From an uncultured Collinsella sp. (lineage in GTDB: Bacteria; Actinomycetota; Coriobacteriia; Coriobacteriales; Coriobacteriaceae): a stretch of 13,295 bases of DNA. The stretch covers positions 1 through 13,295 of the forward strand of contig CAUCXP010000019.1 in NCBI GenBank assembly GCA_958446785.1, read 5' to 3'. Under the pieces are notes generated by a model that was not told where the DNA came from, made no database searches, and was given only the letters and a program-made list of their open reading frames with translations. The translations under genes were made by a program, and so were the position numbers. Every line of letters starts with the position of its first letter. Positions within the stretch are counted from its first letter, which is position 1. Below are positions 1 to 7,439 of this stretch, in pieces.

Positions 1-28
1 CGGCCTCGTTTTCCCCAAGGAGTAACCT

Positions 29-616
29 TTGAGCCTTAAGGTTTATCGCGGGCGCACGCTTGCCCGCAGTCAGGCGCTGCAGCTGCTGTTCCAGGCCGAG
101 GCCACGGACAGCCCGCTCGAGCGCGTCCTCGAGGGCGATTTCCTGATCTCGAAGGGTCCCCTCGACCCCTATGCGCTGGAGCTGTGCCGCGGTGCTTACG
201 AGCATATCGACCGCATCGACTGCGCTCTGCGTTCCGTTGCCAAGAACTGGGATCTTATGCGCATGCCCGGCGCCGACCGCAATCTGCTGCGTATCGCCGT
301 TTACGAGATGCGTTTCCTCACCGACGAGGAGGTCTCGGATGCCATCGTGATCAACGAGGCCGTCGAGCTTGCCAAGGCCTATGGCACCGACCAGTCCGCG
401 TCGTTCGTCAACGGCGTGCTGGGTAAGATCGCTCGCAGTGAAGAGCTGCCGGGCGAGGACCTGTACCAGGAGCTGCTGGCCGAAGGTCGCGCTCGCGAGG
501 AGGCCCAGGCTGCCGAGGCTGCCGCAAAGGTTGCGGCTGCTCAGGCCGAGGCTGGCGTGCTGGCCGAGGACGCGGACGCTGCTGAGGCCGTCGAGGCCGA
601 CTCCGTCGAGGAGTAG
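29..616 (+). CDS. nusB: Transcription antitermination factor NusB with Ala/Glu-rich C-terminal tail
   Basis: NusB binds boxA RNA together with ribosomal protein S10 and promotes antitermination on rRNA operons. The all-helical NusB fold is recognisable over residues about 8-137. The N-terminal segment RTLARSQALQLLFQAE (9-24), the central DRNLLRIAVYEMRF (83-96) and the C-terminal segment INEAVELAK followed by FVNGVLGKIA (108-135) are all typical. The start is a TTG at 29, chosen because AAGGAG lies 6 nt upstream (17-22) and the family N-terminus begins there. Residues about 138-195 form a low-complexity Ala/Glu/Asp tail that makes the protein longer than the usual 130-160 residues; its role is unknown. 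The gene stops 2 nt before xseB, so the two are almost certainly cotranscribed. Family identity is secure; the function of the tail is open. Confidence 0.95.
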   Translation: MSLKVYRGRTLARSQALQLLFQAEATDSPLERVLEGDFLISKGPLDPYALELCRGAYEHIDRIDCALRSVAKNWDLMRMPGADRNLLRIAVYEMRFLTDEEVSDAIVINEAVELAKAYGTDQSASFVNGVLGKIARSEELPGEDLYQELLAEGRAREEAQAAEAAAKVAAAQAEAGVLAEDADAAEAVEADSVEE

Positions 617-618
617 TC

Positions 619-858
619 ATGCCAGAGGGTTCTGTCCGCAACTTTGACGAGATCTCGGACCGTTTGGATCAGATCATCGCTACCGTTCGCTCCAAGGACA
701 CCTCCTTGGAGCGTTCGCTCGATCTGTTTGACGAGGCGATTGAGCTGGGCTCCCGCGCGGTCGACATGGTCGATAAGTTTGAGCTGACGCCGCGTGAGGC
801 CGACAAGCTCGAGCAGGAATACGATGAGGATGCGGCAAACGAATCCCAGGATAGCTAG
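619..858 (+). CDS. xseB: Exodeoxyribonuclease VII small subunit
   Basis: XseB is the small, non-catalytic subunit of exonuclease VII, which degrades single-stranded DNA in the cytoplasm when several copies assemble with XseA. The 79-residue product has the usual length. It shows the two-helix pattern of the family: FDEISDRLDQIIATVRS (9-25) and then LERSLDLFDEAIELGSRAV (30-48). The acidic C-terminus is probably disordered. The ATG lies 2 nt after the nusB stop, and a GAGGAG site in the end of nusB (608-613) sits 5 nt before it, so translation may be coupled to nusB. The catalytic partner xseA, often the immediate upstream neighbour, is not in this window. Identification rests on length, pattern and context, because the family is short and weakly conserved. 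Confidence 0.88.
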   Translation: MPEGSVRNFDEISDRLDQIIATVRSKDTSLERSLDLFDEAIELGSRAVDMVDKFELTPREADKLEQEYDEDAANESQDS

Positions 859-893
859 GCCGCATCTCCGGATACGAATGGTTGATGGCATTC

Positions 894-1697
894 ATGAAAC
901 GCGTGCGTCTTGATGACGAACTGATTTCACAGGGCATCTGCGCTGATCGCGCGGATGCCCTTCGCACTCTTATGGCCGGCTTGGTCTCGAGTGGCGGAGA
1001 GCGCTTGACTTCGCCGGGGCTCAAGGTGACCCCGGGCCTGCCGTTGCACGTGAAGGGGCGCATTCCCTATGTTGGCCGCGGCGGTCTTAAGCTCGAAGGC
1101 GCGCTTGATGCGTTTGGTATCAATCCGACGGGCCTTGCCTGTCTGGATGTGGGCTGCTCTACCGGCGGCTTTACCGATTGCCTGCTTAAGCGCGGAGCTG
1201 CGACAGTTGTCTCGGTGGACGTGGGTCGCGCCCAGTTCGATTGGTCGTTGCGTCAGGACGATCGCGTGACGCTGCATGAGCGCACAAACGTGACGCAGCT
1301 GCCCGAGCTTGGCTATGCCGGCGCTATCGACCTGGCTGTGTGTGACGTCTCGTTTACCAGCATCGCGAACATTATCGATGCGGTGCTGGCGTGCCTGGCG
1401 CCTACGGGTGCATTCTGCACGCTCGTAAAGCCGCAGTTTGAGGCTCCGGCGGCGCTGGTGGGCGAGGGCGGCATTGTGACCGATCCCGCCGTGCGCCGCG
1501 ATACACTCGTTGCGGCAGTTGAACTCTTTGCTGCCAAGGGGCTGTTCCCGGTCGATGTGTGCATGTCGCCCATTCATGGTGCCAAGGGAAACGTTGAGTT
1601 TTTCCTGTACGGCATGAGGTTTGCCCCCGGCGGACGTACCGGCGATGAGCTGCAATCCCAGGTATCGGTTTTGAGCGAGAAAGCTGCAACGCTATGA
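894..1697 (+). CDS. tlyA: TlyA family 23S/16S rRNA (cytidine-2'-O)-methyltransferase
   Basis: TlyA proteins methylate ribose 2'-OH groups of cytidines in rRNA using SAM; in mycobacteria this gives capreomycin sensitivity. An S4 RNA-binding domain occupies residues about 1-56 (KRVRLDDELISQG at the start). A linker with YVGRGGLKLEGAL follows, then a Rossmann methyltransferase domain with the SAM loop CLDVGCSTGGFTD (83-95). The K-D-K-E catalytic set known from M. tuberculosis TlyA is intact: K66 in GGLK, D151 in VCDVSF, K179 in LVKPQFE and E235 in GNVEFF. I start at the ATG at 894, since family members begin almost directly with K/R-R-x-R-x-D. An ATG at 885 and a TTG at 882 are in frame, and none has a strong Shine-Dalgarno, so the start is uncertain by 4 residues. 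The stop overlaps the nadK start (ATGA). Older annotations call this family haemolysin A; rRNA methylation is the supported role. Confidence 0.92.
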   Translation: MKRVRLDDELISQGICADRADALRTLMAGLVSSGGERLTSPGLKVTPGLPLHVKGRIPYVGRGGLKLEGALDAFGINPTGLACLDVGCSTGGFTDCLLKRGAATVVSVDVGRAQFDWSLRQDDRVTLHERTNVTQLPELGYAGAIDLAVCDVSFTSIANIIDAVLACLAPTGAFCTLVKPQFEAPAALVGEGGIVTDPAVRRDTLVAAVELFAAKGLFPVDVCMSPIHGAKGNVEFFLYGMRFAPGGRTGDELQSQVSVLSEKAATL

Positions 1698-2554
1698 AGG
1701 TCTTTCTGGTTCCCAATTACTACAAGCAAGAGGCCGTCGAGAGCGGTCTGATGCTCGAGCTTTGGCTGACGCGCCAGGGCTATGAGGTCGCATGGGCTGC
1801 CGACCAGCGATCCAAGATTCAGAGCACGCCTGATATTGACGGCTCCGATCTGGTCATTACGCTCGGCGGTGACGGCACGCTGCTGCGCGCTGCCCGCATC
1901 CTCAACCATCGCGAGATTCCTATCCTCGGTCTTTCCTATGGTCACCTGGGCTTTTTAACTGCTGCGAGCCCCGAGGAGCGCGACATTCTGCAGGTCGTGA
2001 GCGACGCCCTGTCCGGCGAGCTGCACGTGAGCCGTCGCGCTACCATCGCCGCGGATATCGTGTCCGTGCGCGAAGACGGTACGAAGGATGTCGTGCGCAC
2101 CTTCGCCCTCAACGACATGGCGCTTACCCGCGGTCCGCTGTCCGATATGGTCGAGTTCGACATCACGGTGTCCGGCCATCATATCGACCGCCTGCGCGGT
2201 GACGGTGTCGTCGTTTCGACGGCGACCGGTTCCACTGGCTATGCACTATCCGCCGGCGGCCCCATCGTGAGCCCCGACTATACGGGCATGGTCTGCGTAC
2301 CCATTGCGCCGCACACCATTCAGGCTCGTGCCTTTTTGACCTCGCCGAGTGATGTCGTCGAAATCTTTATGTCTGATGACCGTCCGAGCGTTCCGGCGAT
2401 CGCTATTGATGGACAGTTTATTACCTGCGACGGCACCGTTGAGAGCGTGGCTGTGCGCCGCGGGCCCGGAGATGTGCTGCTGCTGGATTATGGCCCCGAG
2501 AGCTTCTATAACTCGGTGAGCCGAGTGTTTTATGGAGTACGACATGATCGATGA
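1694..2554 (+). CDS. nadK: NAD kinase
   Basis: NAD kinase phosphorylates NAD+ with ATP or polyphosphate to make NADP+, the only de novo NADP route in most bacteria; it acts in the cytoplasm. The 286-residue protein has the diagnostic GGDGT loop (58-62, in VITLGGDGTLLRAAR), the LNDMALTRG segment (139-147), and the long conserved block RGDGVVVSTATGSTGYALSA (168-187) that binds NAD. The C-terminal beta-sandwich includes AIAIDGQ (236-242). Length and motif order are normal. The ATG overlaps the tlyA stop by 4 nt (ATGA), which indicates translational coupling. Its own 3' end overlaps recN. The tlyA-nadK-recN order is common in Gram-positive and actinobacterial genomes, which supports the calls. 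Nothing looks damaged. Confidence 0.97.
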   Translation: MKVFLVPNYYKQEAVESGLMLELWLTRQGYEVAWAADQRSKIQSTPDIDGSDLVITLGGDGTLLRAARILNHREIPILGLSYGHLGFLTAASPEERDILQVVSDALSGELHVSRRATIAADIVSVREDGTKDVVRTFALNDMALTRGPLSDMVEFDITVSGHHIDRLRGDGVVVSTATGSTGYALSAGGPIVSPDYTGMVCVPIAPHTIQARAFLTSPSDVVEIFMSDDRPSVPAIAIDGQFITCDGTVESVAVRRGPGDVLLLDYGPESFYNSVSRVFYGVRHDR

Positions 2555-4172
2555 GCTGCAGGTTTCTAACATTGCACTCATTCGCGAGGCGACGCTGGTG
2601 CCGAGTGCCGGCCTGACTGTCCTGACCGGCGAGACCGGCGCCGGCAAGACCGCGCTGCTCTCGGCCCTCAAGCTTATTTTGGGTGAGCGCGCGGATTCGT
2701 CGACGGTGCGCGAGGGCGAGGCGCTGGCGAGCGTCGAGGCGCGCTTGTTCGACGGGCCGCACGACACGGAAGGTTTCACCGTGCAGCGCAGCCTTTCCGC
2801 CGAGGGCCGCAGCCGCGTGAAGATTGACGGCCGTATCGCCAGTGTGCGCGAGCTTTCGGAGCACGTCGGCGTGATGATGGATCTGTGCGGCCAACACGAG
2901 CACCAGCGCCTCCTCGACCCGGCACATCATGTTGCCATGGTCGATGCCTGGGCAGGGCGCCCGGCACTCGAGGCGCTCGAGCACTACCGTGCTTGCTTTA
3001 AAGCCTCACGCGCGGCTGCCAAGGAGGTCCGTCGCGTCGAGGAGGCCTCGCGTGCGCAGGGGAGTCGCGTCGAGGAGGCGCGCTTCGCCCTGGAGCGCAT
3101 TGCCGAGGTCGACCCCAGGCCGGGTGAGTATGAGGAACTTGAGCAACTGCTGCCGCGCTCCGAACATGCCGAGGTACTGGTTGCCACGGCTAACGATGCC
3201 CATGCATCGCTTGCTTCTGAAGGGGGAGCGCTCGATGCCGTGAACAGCGCCGTGGCAGAGCTTTCCCGAATGGCTACCGTCGATCGCAAACTGGGCGACA
3301 TTGCCGATGCGCTTTCGGATGCCTGTATCTCCCTTGAGGATTGCGCGAACGAGCTTCGTGCCTATCGTGATGGCGTCGCCTTCGACTTGCGCGAGCTCGC
3401 TCGCATGCGTGAGCGGTATTCCGACCTCAAGGGCCTGTTGCGTCAGTGGGGTCCCACTATGGACGATGTTTTTGCCATGCGTGATCGCTCGCAAGAGCTG
3501 CTTTCGCTGGTTGATGATGGCGATGAACAGATCAAAAAGGCGCGTGAAGCGCTTGGCGCGGCGGAGCGCGAGTTGTTTGCCGCTGCCAAGGCACTTAAGC
3601 GCGCTCGCAATACGGCGGCCCCGCGCTTCTGCCACGAGGTTGGTCGCCAGATGGCGCGCTTGGAGATGGGTAGTGCCGAGCTCGTCTGGGAGTCGCGCGA
3701 TCTTCCCCGTGCTGAGTGGACGCCCGTTGGTCCTTCGAGCTACGAGCTGCTATACCGCAGCGGTGCCGGCTTGACGCCGCGCCCCCTGCGTCGAATTGCG
3801 TCGGGCGGCGAGCTCAGCCGCGTCATGCTGGCTAGCAAGGTTGTCCTCGGTAACGCGGACGGTGTTGATACACTGGTGTTTGACGAGGTCGATGCTGGTG
3901 TCGGTGGCTCTACGGCGCGTGCGCTCGCGGGTGTGCTGGCAGATCTCGCTGCTACGCATCAGGTGATTGTCGTAACCCACTTGGCGCAGGTCGCCGTCAT
4001 GGCTGACAAGCATTATGTTGTCAGCAAGGAACCGGGCGATGTTCCCCAGACGCATTTGGACGAGGTAACCGGCGAAGCGCGCACCGCCGAGATCGCCCGC
4101 ATGTTGAGCGGCGATCAGTCTGAGGCAAGCTTGGCCCACGCCAAGCAGATGCTCGAAGAAGCTCGAGGTTAG
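2544..4172 (+). CDS. recN: DNA repair protein RecN (SMC-like ATPase)
   Basis: RecN is an SMC-like ATPase that acts early in double-strand break repair, tethering DNA ends and working with RecA. The 542-residue product has an ABC head split by a coiled coil. Walker A is GETGAGKT (29-36) after IDELQVSNIALI. The family motif CGQHEHQRLLDP follows (115-126), then a charged helical region (about 135-365). The second half-head carries the signature SGGELSR (420-426), Walker B TLVFDEVDAG (443-452) and the H-loop segment THLAQVA (478-484). I choose the ATG at 2544 over the in-frame one at 2532 because GGAG lies 6 nt upstream (2534-2537) and RecN proteins normally begin MIDEL or similar. It overlaps the end of nadK by 11 nt. 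All ATPase motifs are intact and the length is usual. This is the last gene of the + strand operon. Confidence 0.96.
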   Translation: MIDELQVSNIALIREATLVPSAGLTVLTGETGAGKTALLSALKLILGERADSSTVREGEALASVEARLFDGPHDTEGFTVQRSLSAEGRSRVKIDGRIASVRELSEHVGVMMDLCGQHEHQRLLDPAHHVAMVDAWAGRPALEALEHYRACFKASRAAAKEVRRVEEASRAQGSRVEEARFALERIAEVDPRPGEYEELEQLLPRSEHAEVLVATANDAHASLASEGGALDAVNSAVAELSRMATVDRKLGDIADALSDACISLEDCANELRAYRDGVAFDLRELARMRERYSDLKGLLRQWGPTMDDVFAMRDRSQELLSLVDDGDEQIKKAREALGAAERELFAAAKALKRARNTAAPRFCHEVGRQMARLEMGSAELVWESRDLPRAEWTPVGPSSYELLYRSGAGLTPRPLRRIASGGELSRVMLASKVVLGNADGVDTLVFDEVDAGVGGSTARALAGVLADLAATHQVIVVTHLAQVAVMADKHYVVSKEPGDVPQTHLDEVTGEARTAEIARMLSGDQSEASLAHAKQMLEEARG

Positions 4173-4190
4173 GTCGTATCAACGGTGTTG

Positions 4191-4223
4191 GTGGGACAAA
4201 ATAGACTGATACATTTGTCCCAC
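4191..4223. terminator. Convergent-gene hairpin between recN and the rpiR-type gene
   Basis: A perfect 10-bp inverted repeat, GTGGGACAAA (4191-4200) and TTTGTCCCAC (4214-4223), encloses a 13-nt loop. It lies in the 59-nt gap between recN and the convergent regulator gene, the expected place for a shared terminator. A short TTTT run follows on the + strand at 4230-4233 but is not immediately adjacent, and the minus-strand side lacks a T tract. Termination is therefore likely but not canonical. The symmetric sequence could instead be a protein-binding site or a dispersed palindromic repeat. Confidence 0.55.
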
Positions 4224-4231
4224 TACGCATT

Positions 4232-5089
4232 TTACTCCACAACCTTATCCGGCTGGATGAGCTCCTCGTAGTAGCTGATATGCTCGCGGGCGTCTTCAAT
4301 CTCGGGCAGCAGGAAGTTGTAGATGACTTCGATAATCATCGTAGCGCTGATCTTAGAGAACGCAAAGTCGCCTGTCGTCAGCAGCGCTTCGTGGTTGACG
4401 GTATTAAAAGTGTAGTCTGCCAGACGCGCGAGCGGGGATTTGCTGTCGCTGCTTATGACGACTACGGTTGCGCCGCAGTTGCGAGCCGCTTTTGCCATAC
4501 GATTCAATCGGCGCGATTTGCCGGAGTTTGAGATTAGCACGATGACGTCACCAGGGCGTAACGTGAGCGCAAAGCCGATTGATGTCTCGCTAATGGTGCT
4601 CGCCATGCAACGCAGGCCCAGCTGCGAAAACTTAAACGTCGCATCGAGCGCGACCGCGTTCGTATTGCCCACAGCTGCAAACTCAATAACCCCTGCATGC
4701 TTAAGGGCATGCACAACAGCCGCCAGCGTATCGTGGTCGATCCCGTCGATGGTCGCATTAAGCTCGCTCACCTTGGCAGCCAGGATGTTCTTGAGGCTCT
4801 GCTCCATATTATCGAGCGAGACCTCGTCAGTCAGGCCCTCGTTGCGCTGGCTTTCCAAATCCCTCGCCAACGAAAACTGAAAGCTGCGGAAGCTGCCAAA
4901 GCCAAGCTTGCGGCAGAAGCGCGAAACGGTCGCCTCGGACGTGGCGGCGGCGCGCGAGAGCTGAGCGGCCGTGAGGCGCGGCGCCTCGGACTGGTGCTCC
5001 AATATATAGTCGACAATGCGCTGCTCGGACTCGCTGTATCCCTGGTGGGTACTAATGAGGGAAAGTGCGCTCTTGCTACTATCGGTCAT
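4232..5089 (-). CDS. RpiR/MurR family transcriptional regulator, probable fructose-locus regulator
   Basis: This family joins an N-terminal helix-turn-helix to a SIS domain that senses a phosphosugar. The 285-residue protein shows the HTH_6 domain at about 8-80, with the recognition region ATSEATVSRFCRKLGFGSF (49-67). The SIS domain covers about 120-255, with AAVGNTNAVALDATFKF (138-154) and VIVLISNSGKSRRL (182-195) as the sugar-phosphate loops. I use the ATG at 5089 because AGGAG sits 6 nt upstream on the minus strand (5096-5100). A longer version from a TTG at 5155 adds 22 residues without a good ribosome site. It is divergent from fruA across a region full of inverted repeats, which suggests local control of the fructose PTS, with fructose-1-phosphate as a reasonable effector. 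Ligand, and repressor versus activator mode, are inference. Confidence 0.9.
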   Translation of the reverse strand: MTDSSKSALSLISTHQGYSESEQRIVDYILEHQSEAPRLTAAQLSRAAATSEATVSRFCRKLGFGSFRSFQFSLARDLESQRNEGLTDEVSLDNMEQSLKNILAAKVSELNATIDGIDHDTLAAVVHALKHAGVIEFAAVGNTNAVALDATFKFSQLGLRCMASTISETSIGFALTLRPGDVIVLISNSGKSRRLNRMAKAARNCGATVVVISSDSKSPLARLADYTFNTVNHEALLTTGDFAFSKISATMIIEVIYNFLLPEIEDAREHISYYEELIQPDKVVE

Positions 5090-5136
5090 GGATGGCTCCT
5101 GGTTGGCATGAAAAATGGACTCGTTTGTAATGTCAT

Positions 5137-5142
5137 AGTATA
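5137..5142 (-). promoter_or_regulatory. Candidate -10 element of the rpiR-type gene
   Basis: On the minus strand the hexamer TATACT matches the -10 consensus at five of six positions and lies 47 nt before the ATG at 5089. No good -35 element is seen at 16-18 nt spacing (the best is TATCTT, at 17 nt), so this is a tentative promoter that may depend on an activator. Confidence 0.3.
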
Positions 5143-5169
5143 GGGGGATTTTCAATTACAAGATACACC

Positions 5170-5233
5170 TTGCCGTTTCAAGTGTTGATGGTAAACTTTC
5201 ATTTACCGTTTACGGTTATGAAAGAACCTTTCA
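5170..5233 (+). promoter_or_regulatory. Candidate fruA promoter overlapping a CTTTCA/TGAAAG operator
   Basis: A plausible promoter is TTGCCG (5170-5175), a 16-nt spacer and TAAACT (5192-5197). The -10 overlaps an inverted pair CTTTCAT (5196-5202) and ATGAAAG (5218-5224), with the shorter palindrome ACCGT-TT-ACGGT (5205-5216) inside it. GGTAAA-N6-TTTACC (5190-5207) and TGAAAG-AAC-CTTTCA (5219-5233) are further overlapping dyads. The string TAAACTTTCATTTAC recurs with two differences before the second fruK gene (11148-11162), which argues for a shared regulator; the adjacent RpiR-type protein is the obvious candidate. The exact promoter hexamers are uncertain. Confidence 0.5.
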
Positions 5234-5298
5234 CCGGAGAATTGCGCCTTGTCTCTTCTCACGCGGACGGTAGGTTGGTATCTTTCAGTTGTGGAAAA

Positions 5299-5338
5299 GC
5301 GCGCAAGGACGCGCGTGTAGGGGAGCGCCTGCGGGCGC
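5299..5338 (+). other. GC-rich hairpins in the fruA leader
   Basis: Two small stems lie just before the fruA ribosome site: GCGCG-N6-CGCGC (5299-5314) and GCGCC-N4-GGCGC (5325-5338). The second ends 10 nt before the AAGGAGG site (5349-5355), so it could influence translation or mRNA stability. If transcription starts near 5204 the leader is about 155 nt. A further CTTTCA copy sits at 5282-5287. No known riboswitch class was recognised. Confidence 0.4.
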
Positions 5339-5360
5339 AGTACTCAAGAAGGAGGGACAC

Positions 5361-7364
5361 ATGGCTAAGTTTGACATCATCGCCGCCACCGGTTGCCCGA
5401 CCGGTATCGCGCACACCTTCATGGCGAAGGAGGCGCTAGAGAAGGCAGCTGCCGAGCGCGGTCTGACCATTAAGGTCGAGACCCATGGCCAGGTCGGTGT
5501 CGAGAACGAGCTCACCAAGAGCGAGATCGCTGGCGCCAAGGCCGTTGTCGTCGCAGCCGATAAGGATGTCCAGGCTGAGCGTTTCGCCGGCAAGCCCATG
5601 GTTTCCGTTGGTGTTTCCAAGGCCCTGTCTGTTGAGGCCGCCGGTAAGCTGATTGACCGCGCGCTCGCCGCCAAGAGCGACGGCACGGTTGCAGCCGCTG
5701 CCGATGTCGAGGACGAGGTCGAGGAGAAGGAGTCTATCGGCCACGTCATCTATAAGCACCTTATGAACGGCGTCAGCCATATGCTGGTCTTCGTCGTTGC
5801 CGGTGGTGTTCTGACCGCCGTCTCGTTCCTGTGGGGCATTACGTCTTTCGATTCGACTGCGTCTGACTACAACAGCTTTGCTGCGATGCTCAAGATCATC
5901 GGCGGCATCGCCATGAACCTCATGGTTCCGGTGCTTTCCGCCTACATCGCCGAATCCATCGGCAAGCGTCCTGCGCTCGTCCCCGGTTTTGTTGCCGGTA
6001 TGATCGCCATCCAGGGCCTGCCTGTTAACGCCGAGACCGGTATGATCGACGCCGGTGGCGCCGGCGTGGGTTTCGGCTTCCTGGGCGGCATCGTCGGCGG
6101 CTTCCTCGCCGGCTATGTCATCCTGCTGCTCGAGAAGGTCTTTGCCGGTCTGCCCAAGAACCTGGACGGCCTCAAGGCCATCTTCCTGTACCCGCTGTTC
6201 TCGACGGCTATCGTCGGCCTGGTCATGCTCGGTATTTCCGGCCCCATGGCTGCCATCAACACCGCCATGATGGACTTCCTCAAGGGCCTGTCCGCCTCTG
6301 GCGCCGTTGTCCTGGGTCTTGCCATCGGCTGCATGTGCGCCTTTGACATGGGTGGCCCGGTCAACAAGGCTGCTTACGTCACCGGTACCGCTATGCTCAC
6401 CGAGGCACTGGCTGCTGGCGTTGGCACCGATACCTACAACTTCGGCACCAACTTCATGGCTGCCGTCTCCGCCGCTTGCATCGTTCCGCCGCTGATCACC
6501 ACCTTCGCCGTCGTTGTCGGCAAGAAGTACTTCAGCCAGGAGGATCACGACGCCGGTATCGTCAACCTCATCCTTGGTTGCACCCACATCACCGAGGGCG
6601 CCATTCCGTTCATGACCAAGAACATCTGGCCCGTCATGCCCATCATGATGCTCGGTTCCTCTATCGCTTCGATCCTGACCATTATGTTCAACGTTCACGA
6701 CCCGGCGCCTCACGGTGGCTTCCTGGTCCTGCCCGTTGTCGAGAACGGTCCGCTGTGGGTCCTCGCGATCCTCATCGGCGCTGTGGTCGGTGGCATCCTG
6801 TTCGTGGCCTTCAAGAAGTACGACTTCGAGAAGAACCAGAAGGCCGCTCCTGCAGCCAAGCCGGTTGAGGCTCCCAAGGCCGCTGCCGTCGAGGCCCCCA
6901 AGGCCGAGGCTGCCGACTTCGTGAAGGTCGAGAATGTCTTTGTCGCCGAGGACTTCGCTTCTCGTGACGAGGCTCTGAGCTTCGTTTCCAACCAGGCCGT
7001 CAAGGCCGGTATCGCCAGCGACGCCGACGCCGTCATGAACGCCTTCCTGGCCCGCGAGGCCGAGGGCACCACGGGCATGATGGAGGGCTTCGCCATCCCG
7101 CATGCCAAGTCCGACGCCATTACCGAGGCTGCCGTCATCGTCGTCAAGGACGAGTCCGGCGTGACCGGTTGGGACACCATGGACGGCGCTCCCGTCAACG
7201 TGGCTATCGCCCTGCTCATCCCCGGTGCCCAGGCCGGCACTACGCACCTCAAAATCCTGTCCAAGGTCGCCGAGGCGCTCATGGACGAGGACTTCCGTGC
7301 CACCGTCAAGGGTTCCACCGACGCCGCCGAGATCGCCAAGACGATCAACGCCCGCCTGGTCTAA
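5361..7364 (+). CDS. fruA: PTS fructose transporter, fused EIIB-EIIC-EIIA
   Basis: FruA imports fructose through the membrane and phosphorylates it to fructose-1-phosphate. The 667-residue protein has EIIB at 1-103 with the phospho-cysteine Cys12 in AATGCPTGIAHTF. The membrane EIIC domain spans about 126-487, with conserved segments DMGGPVNKAAY (329-339), THITEGAIPF (408-417) and DPAPHGG (447-453). An Ala/Pro/Lys-rich linker follows (about 491-518), then a C-terminal EIIA with phospho-His581 in EGFAIPHAKS. The order B-C-A differs from the A-B-C order of corynebacterial PtsF, but all active residues are present. The ATG at 5361 has AAGGAGG 5 nt upstream; an in-frame extension to 5289 lacks any such site. 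It is transcribed alone up to the terminator at 7400, divergently from the RpiR-type gene. Fructose is the most likely substrate given two FruK-like kinases downstream; another ketose such as tagatose is less likely. Confidence 0.95.
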   Translation: MAKFDIIAATGCPTGIAHTFMAKEALEKAAAERGLTIKVETHGQVGVENELTKSEIAGAKAVVVAADKDVQAERFAGKPMVSVGVSKALSVEAAGKLIDRALAAKSDGTVAAAADVEDEVEEKESIGHVIYKHLMNGVSHMLVFVVAGGVLTAVSFLWGITSFDSTASDYNSFAAMLKIIGGIAMNLMVPVLSAYIAESIGKRPALVPGFVAGMIAIQGLPVNAETGMIDAGGAGVGFGFLGGIVGGFLAGYVILLLEKVFAGLPKNLDGLKAIFLYPLFSTAIVGLVMLGISGPMAAINTAMMDFLKGLSASGAVVLGLAIGCMCAFDMGGPVNKAAYVTGTAMLTEALAAGVGTDTYNFGTNFMAAVSAACIVPPLITTFAVVVGKKYFSQEDHDAGIVNLILGCTHITEGAIPFMTKNIWPVMPIMMLGSSIASILTIMFNVHDPAPHGGFLVLPVVENGPLWVLAILIGAVVGGILFVAFKKYDFEKNQKAAPAAKPVEAPKAAAVEAPKAEAADFVKVENVFVAEDFASRDEALSFVSNQAVKAGIASDADAVMNAFLAREAEGTTGMMEGFAIPHAKSDAITEAAVIVVKDESGVTGWDTMDGAPVNVAIALLIPGAQAGTTHLKILSKVAEALMDEDFRATVKGSTDAAEIAKTINARLV

Positions 7365-7399
7365 TTCCGCAGTACGCGAATAACATCGCCCCCTGTAAC

Positions 7400-7435
7400 A
7401 AAGGCGAGGACTCCCCACGAGCCCTCGCCTTTTTT
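7400..7435 (+). terminator. Intrinsic terminator of fruA
   Basis: AAAGGCGAGG (7400-7409) pairs perfectly with CCTCGCCTTT (7423-7432) across a 13-nt loop, and a run of six T residues follows from 7430 to 7435. It lies 35 nt after the fruA stop. This is a strong rho-independent terminator. Confidence 0.92.
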
Positions 7436-7439
7436 CATC

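Noticed and set aside
4191..4223. The recN/rpiR hairpin as an operator of the regulator
   Set aside because: It lies at the convergent 3' ends of both genes and shares no half-site with the CTTTCA/TGAAAG boxes; a terminator is simpler.
5090..5155. A 22-residue N-terminal extension of the RpiR-type regulator from TTG
   Set aside because: The ATG at 5089 has a strong AGGAG site 6 nt upstream; the longer form would cover the candidate -10 element.
5289..5360. A 24-residue N-terminal extension of FruA
   Set aside because: It would start on a non-ATG codon without a Shine-Dalgarno and runs through leader hairpins; the ATG at 5361 has AAGGAGG at ideal distance and matches the EIIB N-terminus.
5436..7418. 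A 660-codon open frame on the minus strand opposite fruA
   Set aside because: It is the antisense shadow of the GC-rich fruA gene: low-complexity Gly/Asp/His/Val-rich product, no family motif, no ribosome site.
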